From: Flavobacterium johnsoniae UW101
GTDB taxonomy: Bacteria > Bacteroidota > Bacteroidia > Flavobacteriales > Flavobacteriaceae
Reading direction: 5' to 3'
DNA length: 64,000 nucleotides
Assembly (NCBI RefSeq): GCF_000016645.1
Contig: NC_009441.1
Span: 1,178,001-1,242,000, forward strand
Part shown: in pieces, positions 60,957 through 64,000 of the stretch
Layout of the letters: each line of letters begins with the position of its first letter
Position numbering within the stretch: position 1 is the first letter of the stretch
The notes under the pieces: model-generated
What the model saw: the letters and a program-made list of their open reading frames with translations, nothing else
Databases searched by the model: none
Told to the model about the DNA's origin: nothing
Translations under genes and position numbers: made by a program

Positions 60957-62214
60957 AAAATAATGCGATGGCTGTTGTGAGAATGAAAAACAAAAATAAC
61001 AAACTTATTTTTGGAATAATTTCAAGGAAAGAAACGTTGCGTAAAAGAACGTCGTAAAAAGCATCTAATCCCCAGTTCATTGGAGACGATTTGGCAATAA
61101 TCTGCATAATCTTTGGCATGGCAAAAACCGGAACCCAGATACCGCCAATTGCAGCTAGAATGATCACACTTGTTGCACCAAACGGAGCCGATTGCTCTTG
61201 TGTGCTTGCAATTGTTCCTAATAAAATTCCGAATCCAATGGCGGCGAAACCTGAAAACAAGGCTACAACGCTCATTAATGCTAAATGGCCTTCAATATTT
61301 AAAGACGGCAGTCCGATGGATGGAAATAGAAAAACTGCAACGGCAACCATCATATAAAACTGAATCATACAGATTACAGAATACGTGATAGTTTTACCAA
61401 TAATCACCACTAAATTAGAAACTGGATTGGTTCTTAATCGAACGAAAGTTCCTTGTGATTTTTCTTTTACAATATTAATCGATAACGGAATTACAATGAA
61501 AAATATCGCAAAGAGTGTCCACGCCGGAACGTTATGCTGCACCGAATTTGGACGAATTTCTTTGTTGTTTATCTTTGGAATTATCTCTTTAAAAGAAATG
61601 AAACTTTTCTGCTCAAAATTGGTGCTTCCTTCTCCTAATTGTTTTTCGAAAGTGGTGTAAATTGATTTGGTTTCGATCTGCGAAATCATTTTGTCAATCG
61701 AACTCATGACCGCATTTTTGAAACTCATCTGCACTGCCGGATCAAAATATAGTTTTACCTCTTTTTCTTTGATAATGCGCTGAGGTTCGCTGGCCGCTGT
61801 ACTATCTGCAAAACCTAAATTGCTGACAATTTTTTCGACATTTTGATCTACTTTGGCTTGTAAATCAGAGCTTAATTTTTCTGGAATTATAATTGCCAAT
61901 TGAAATTTTCCTTTGAAAACATTTTCTCTGGCAACATCTTCACTAATTGTTTTATTATCGATTCGTGTTACAACACTAAACAGATTGCTTTTTTCTAAAT
62001 TTTCAAAAACAGTTTTCGAAACCGAACCTTTGTCGTTATCCACCAATAAAATTGGAATTTTAGAATCGCTTACGGTTTTAAAAGTGCTGTCCTGAATTAA
62101 CGTAACGGTAATAACCAAAACCAACGGCATTATAAACAAAATAATCAATCCGCCTAAATCACGTTTAAGCAGTAAAAATTCTTTTACGATCGACATCCAA
62201 ATTTTATATAGCAT
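60931..62214 (-). CDS. ABC-2 type transporter permease
   Basis: A 427-residue membrane protein with one N-terminal helix (about 19-40), a large extracytoplasmic domain (about 41-220) and five to six C-terminal helices, including the IFFIVIPLSINIVKEKSQGT segment typical of ABC-2 exporters. It overlaps the ATPase gene by 11 bases and forms an exporter with it, likely for a pigment intermediate or lipid. Confidence 0.9.
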   Translation of the reverse strand: MLYKIWMSIVKEFLLLKRDLGGLIILFIMPLVLVITVTLIQDSTFKTVSDSKIPILLVDNDKGSVSKTVFENLEKSNLFSVVTRIDNKTISEDVARENVFKGKFQLAIIIPEKLSSDLQAKVDQNVEKIVSNLGFADSTAASEPQRIIKEKEVKLYFDPAVQMSFKNAVMSSIDKMISQIETKSIYTTFEKQLGEGSTNFEQKSFISFKEIIPKINNKEIRPNSVQHNVPAWTLFAIFFIVIPLSINIVKEKSQGTFVRLRTNPVSNLVVIIGKTITYSVICMIQFYMMVAVAVFLFPSIGLPSLNIEGHLALMSVVALFSGFAAIGFGILLGTIASTQEQSAPFGATSVIILAAIGGIWVPVFAMPKIMQIIAKSSPMNWGLDAFYDVLLRNVSFLEIIPKISLLFLFFILTTAIALFYDKKKRAV

Positions 62215-62956
62215 CTCTCAAGTCTTTACCGGTTAATGAAATAAAAACGTCTTCGAGATTGCGGGCATCTTTAACAGAATTAATTAAGGTTGAAGGTGTT
62301 CCTTTTGTATAAATCTGACCTCTGTCAATAATCGCAATCGTGCTGCAGAAATCTTCGGCTTCAGCTAAATGATGCGAAGTATAAATAATAGAGGTTCCGT
62401 TTTGGTTTAATACTTTTAAATAATCCATAATAGCATTTTTAGACTGTACATCAACTCCAACAGTTGGTTCGTCTAAAAATAAAACTTTTGGATTATGAAG
62501 AATTCCGGCAATCAAATTCACACGGCGTTTCATTCCGCCGGAAAAAGTTCCAACAGGTTTGTCGGCAAATTTTAATAATCCCAAAAGGTCTAAAGTTTCG
62601 ACTACTTTATCTTTTAAATCTGAACCTTTTAAACCGTACATACTTCCAAAATAATGCAGGTTTTCTCTCGCTGTAAGAGTAGGGTATAAGGCATATTCCT
62701 GAGGAACAACGCCTATGATTTTTTTAATTTTTGAAGAATGGTGCTGATAGTCTAAACCATTTATGGTAAAATGCCCGGATGTTGGTTTTACCAATCCGCA
62801 GAGCATTGAAATCAGGGTTGTTTTTCCGGCACCGTTTGGACCTAATAAACCAAAAACTTCTCCTTCGTTTATATCCAGCGAAACATCGTTCAAAGAATAC
62901 TGATCGGCTTCTTTGTACTTTTTCGAAAGGGATTCTATTTTAATTATAGGCTGCAA
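62204..62956 (-). CDS. ABC transporter ATP-binding protein
   Basis: A 250-residue ATPase with Walker A GPNGAGKTT (38-46), signature FSGGMKRRVNL, Walker B VLFLDEPTVGVD and the switch His in YTSHHLAEAE. It pairs with the ABC-2 permease gene overlapping its end. It begins eight bases after the BtrH-like gene. Confidence 0.94.
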   Translation of the reverse strand: MQPIIKIESLSKKYKEADQYSLNDVSLDINEGEVFGLLGPNGAGKTTLISMLCGLVKPTSGHFTINGLDYQHHSSKIKKIIGVVPQEYALYPTLTARENLHYFGSMYGLKGSDLKDKVVETLDLLGLLKFADKPVGTFSGGMKRRVNLIAGILHNPKVLFLDEPTVGVDVQSKNAIMDYLKVLNQNGTSIIYTSHHLAEAEDFCSTIAIIDRGQIYTKGTPSTLINSVKDARNLEDVFISLTGKDLRDAI

Positions 62957-62963
62957 AATATGT

Positions 62964-63962
62964 TTAGCTGATCGCTTTTTTTAATTTTTTAAAAAAGATT
63001 TCTTCTCTATTGGCAATGTCCAAAAGTTCATCGGCAATAGTATTGTAAGCGTCTTCCTTGGCACTTCTGTTTTTATAAATTCGCGAAGCTTCAACGGCAA
63101 AATCTCGCCATGAATCGCCAATTTTTGTCATTTCTTTAGAAAGTTCTTTCAATTCTTCATTACCTAAAACAACCGAAGCTTCCTGTAAAAATGCGGCATA
63201 AATAAAACGAAAACCTCCGCCTCCGGTTCCAATTTCTTCCTGCATACGAACCATTTGCGCCAGATAATGATTGGCTTTTTTAGTACCGTGTTTTATAGGC
63301 CATTTTCTAATCTGCTTAGAAACAAATTTGATACCGCGAACACCTACAATTGGCATTGGTGCCAGCATATCGCGGCAGGTATTTTTTATTCCTTTAATGA
63401 TTGCACTTTTTAAATCGACATCTTTTGGAATTTGAATAGGATAATACATTTGGCCGCGTGGTGCAAATGCTCCTTTTGCAAAACGAACTTTGTCTAATTC
63501 TTCGTGCGTTAAAGTTGTAACAGTTTCCATTACAGGATCGCTCACTAAATAATCTTTATCGGTTTTTCCGTAAACTACTAAATTGTGTGCGTTGAAATGA
63601 AAACGGTATTCGTCCGGAAAATAACTTAAGTTGTAAACGCCGACTTGTAATCCGGTTGGAATATTATTTTTTAAATTTTCATCTAATGCTTTATTGGCAT
63701 TTGATACCGATGAAAATTTTTGTCTTTTTATTTTTAGGTTTAAACGGGTTGCTACTTTATTAAAGATTTGTCCAGGCAGAGTTCTGTAGCTGATTGCCGG
63801 AGCATAATTTACTTTTATAAAAGGCAGGTATACAAAAAATAACCCGGAGCCAATACCAAAAACCATCGGTTCGCTGATGTTTAGTCCGCTGTTTTTTAGC
63901 AGATTCGACGCTACTCCATTCTCACAATGAGCAGACTGATGATGTGTGAAAGTTAATTCCAT
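62964..63962 (-). CDS. BtrH N-terminal domain protein
   Basis: A 332-residue soluble protein with HQSAHCENGVASNLL at the start, in which Cys13 and nearby His match the BtrH domain, named after the butirosin acyltransferase that takes an acyl group from an ACP. The second half (about 170-332) is helical. A BtrH-like protein is part of flexirubin loci and may move the acyl or aryl chain from ACP. It begins at the base after the stop of the upstream partial gene. Confidence 0.85.
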   Translation of the reverse strand: MELTFTHHQSAHCENGVASNLLKNSGLNISEPMVFGIGSGLFFVYLPFIKVNYAPAISYRTLPGQIFNKVATRLNLKIKRQKFSSVSNANKALDENLKNNIPTGLQVGVYNLSYFPDEYRFHFNAHNLVVYGKTDKDYLVSDPVMETVTTLTHEELDKVRFAKGAFAPRGQMYYPIQIPKDVDLKSAIIKGIKNTCRDMLAPMPIVGVRGIKFVSKQIRKWPIKHGTKKANHYLAQMVRMQEEIGTGGGGFRFIYAAFLQEASVVLGNEELKELSKEMTKIGDSWRDFAVEASRIYKNRSAKEDAYNTIADELLDIANREEIFFKKLKKAIS

Positions 63963-64000
63963 TTATTTGGTAATGCTGTTTTTTAATTCGTCAATTGAAA
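63963..64000 (-). CDS. 3' end of a gene cut by the window edge
   Basis: The minus strand reads SIDELKNSITK and a stop that lies directly before the BtrH start. Only 11 residues are visible, too few to name. An acyl carrier protein is a plausible identity at this place in pigment loci, but this is inference. Confidence 0.5.
   Translation of the reverse strand, partial: SIDELKNSITK

Overview
The window is about 64 kb of AT-rich DNA from a member of the Bacteroidota, very probably a Flavobacterium close to F. johnsoniae. Four lines of evidence support this. Genes lack Shine-Dalgarno sites, and many are preceded by the Bacteroidota -7 promoter element TAnnTTTG. A SprE/PorW gliding and type IX secretion lipoprotein is present. 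Several families with little known distribution outside Flavobacteriia occur (DUF6341, DUF6427, DUF4254, DUF5687, DUF4292). The last 24 kb is a flexirubin/aryl-polyene pigment cluster.

Layout. Positions 1-7.7 kb hold surface-polysaccharide genes: a partial flippase, four sugar-related enzymes (three GT4 glycosyltransferases and a UDP-GlcNAc 2-epimerase), UDP-glucuronate decarboxylase and a CapK-like adenylate-forming enzyme. From 7.8 to 17.1 kb there is a mixed housekeeping block: purD, upp, a GT9 glycosyltransferase, a PaaE-like reductase and an ABC exporter pair. From 17.2 to 26.1 kb come sprE, a bactofilin and the F-type ATP synthase genes atpB-E-F-H-A-G; atpD and atpC are not in the window. 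The gap at 26.1-26.7 kb has no credible gene but holds a strong terminator, a long near-perfect hairpin and a tandem array of about 88 bp repeats. From 26.7 to 37.6 kb an envelope module (flippase, dut, nucleotidyltransferase, TPR protein, DUF4292 lipoprotein, EnvC-like protein) is followed by CBS, rbfA, LolC-like and MATE genes. At 37.6-39.0 kb are two orphan accessory genes, one carrying a frameshift in an A8 run.

From 40.3 kb to the right edge nearly every gene is on the minus strand and belongs to the flexirubin/aryl-polyene locus. It contains an adenylate-forming ligase, a C45 lipoprotein, a CrtI-like oxidoreductase, an MMPL-PlsC fusion, a GT2-DUF2062 fusion, a FabZ-like dehydratase, beta-barrels, LolA, a polysaccharide deacetylase, four ketosynthase-related proteins, an ACP, a thioesterase, an ABC exporter and a BtrH-like protein. 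Together these read as starter activation, chain building on ACP, acyl transfer to a lipid, and export to the outer membrane. The pigment locus is interrupted at 57.4-59.3 kb by two accessory genes (RhuM and a DUF5984-like gene). A second, synonymously diverged copy of the ketosynthase 3' end lies on the far side of the DUF5984-like gene. This suggests the cassette arrived with its own replacement ketosynthase end, and it is the most distinctive structural observation here together with the 26.2 kb repeat array.

No rRNA, tRNA, insertion sequence or CRISPR array was recognised. Start positions were moved for several genes where a TAnnTTTG element lies inside the longest reading frame.
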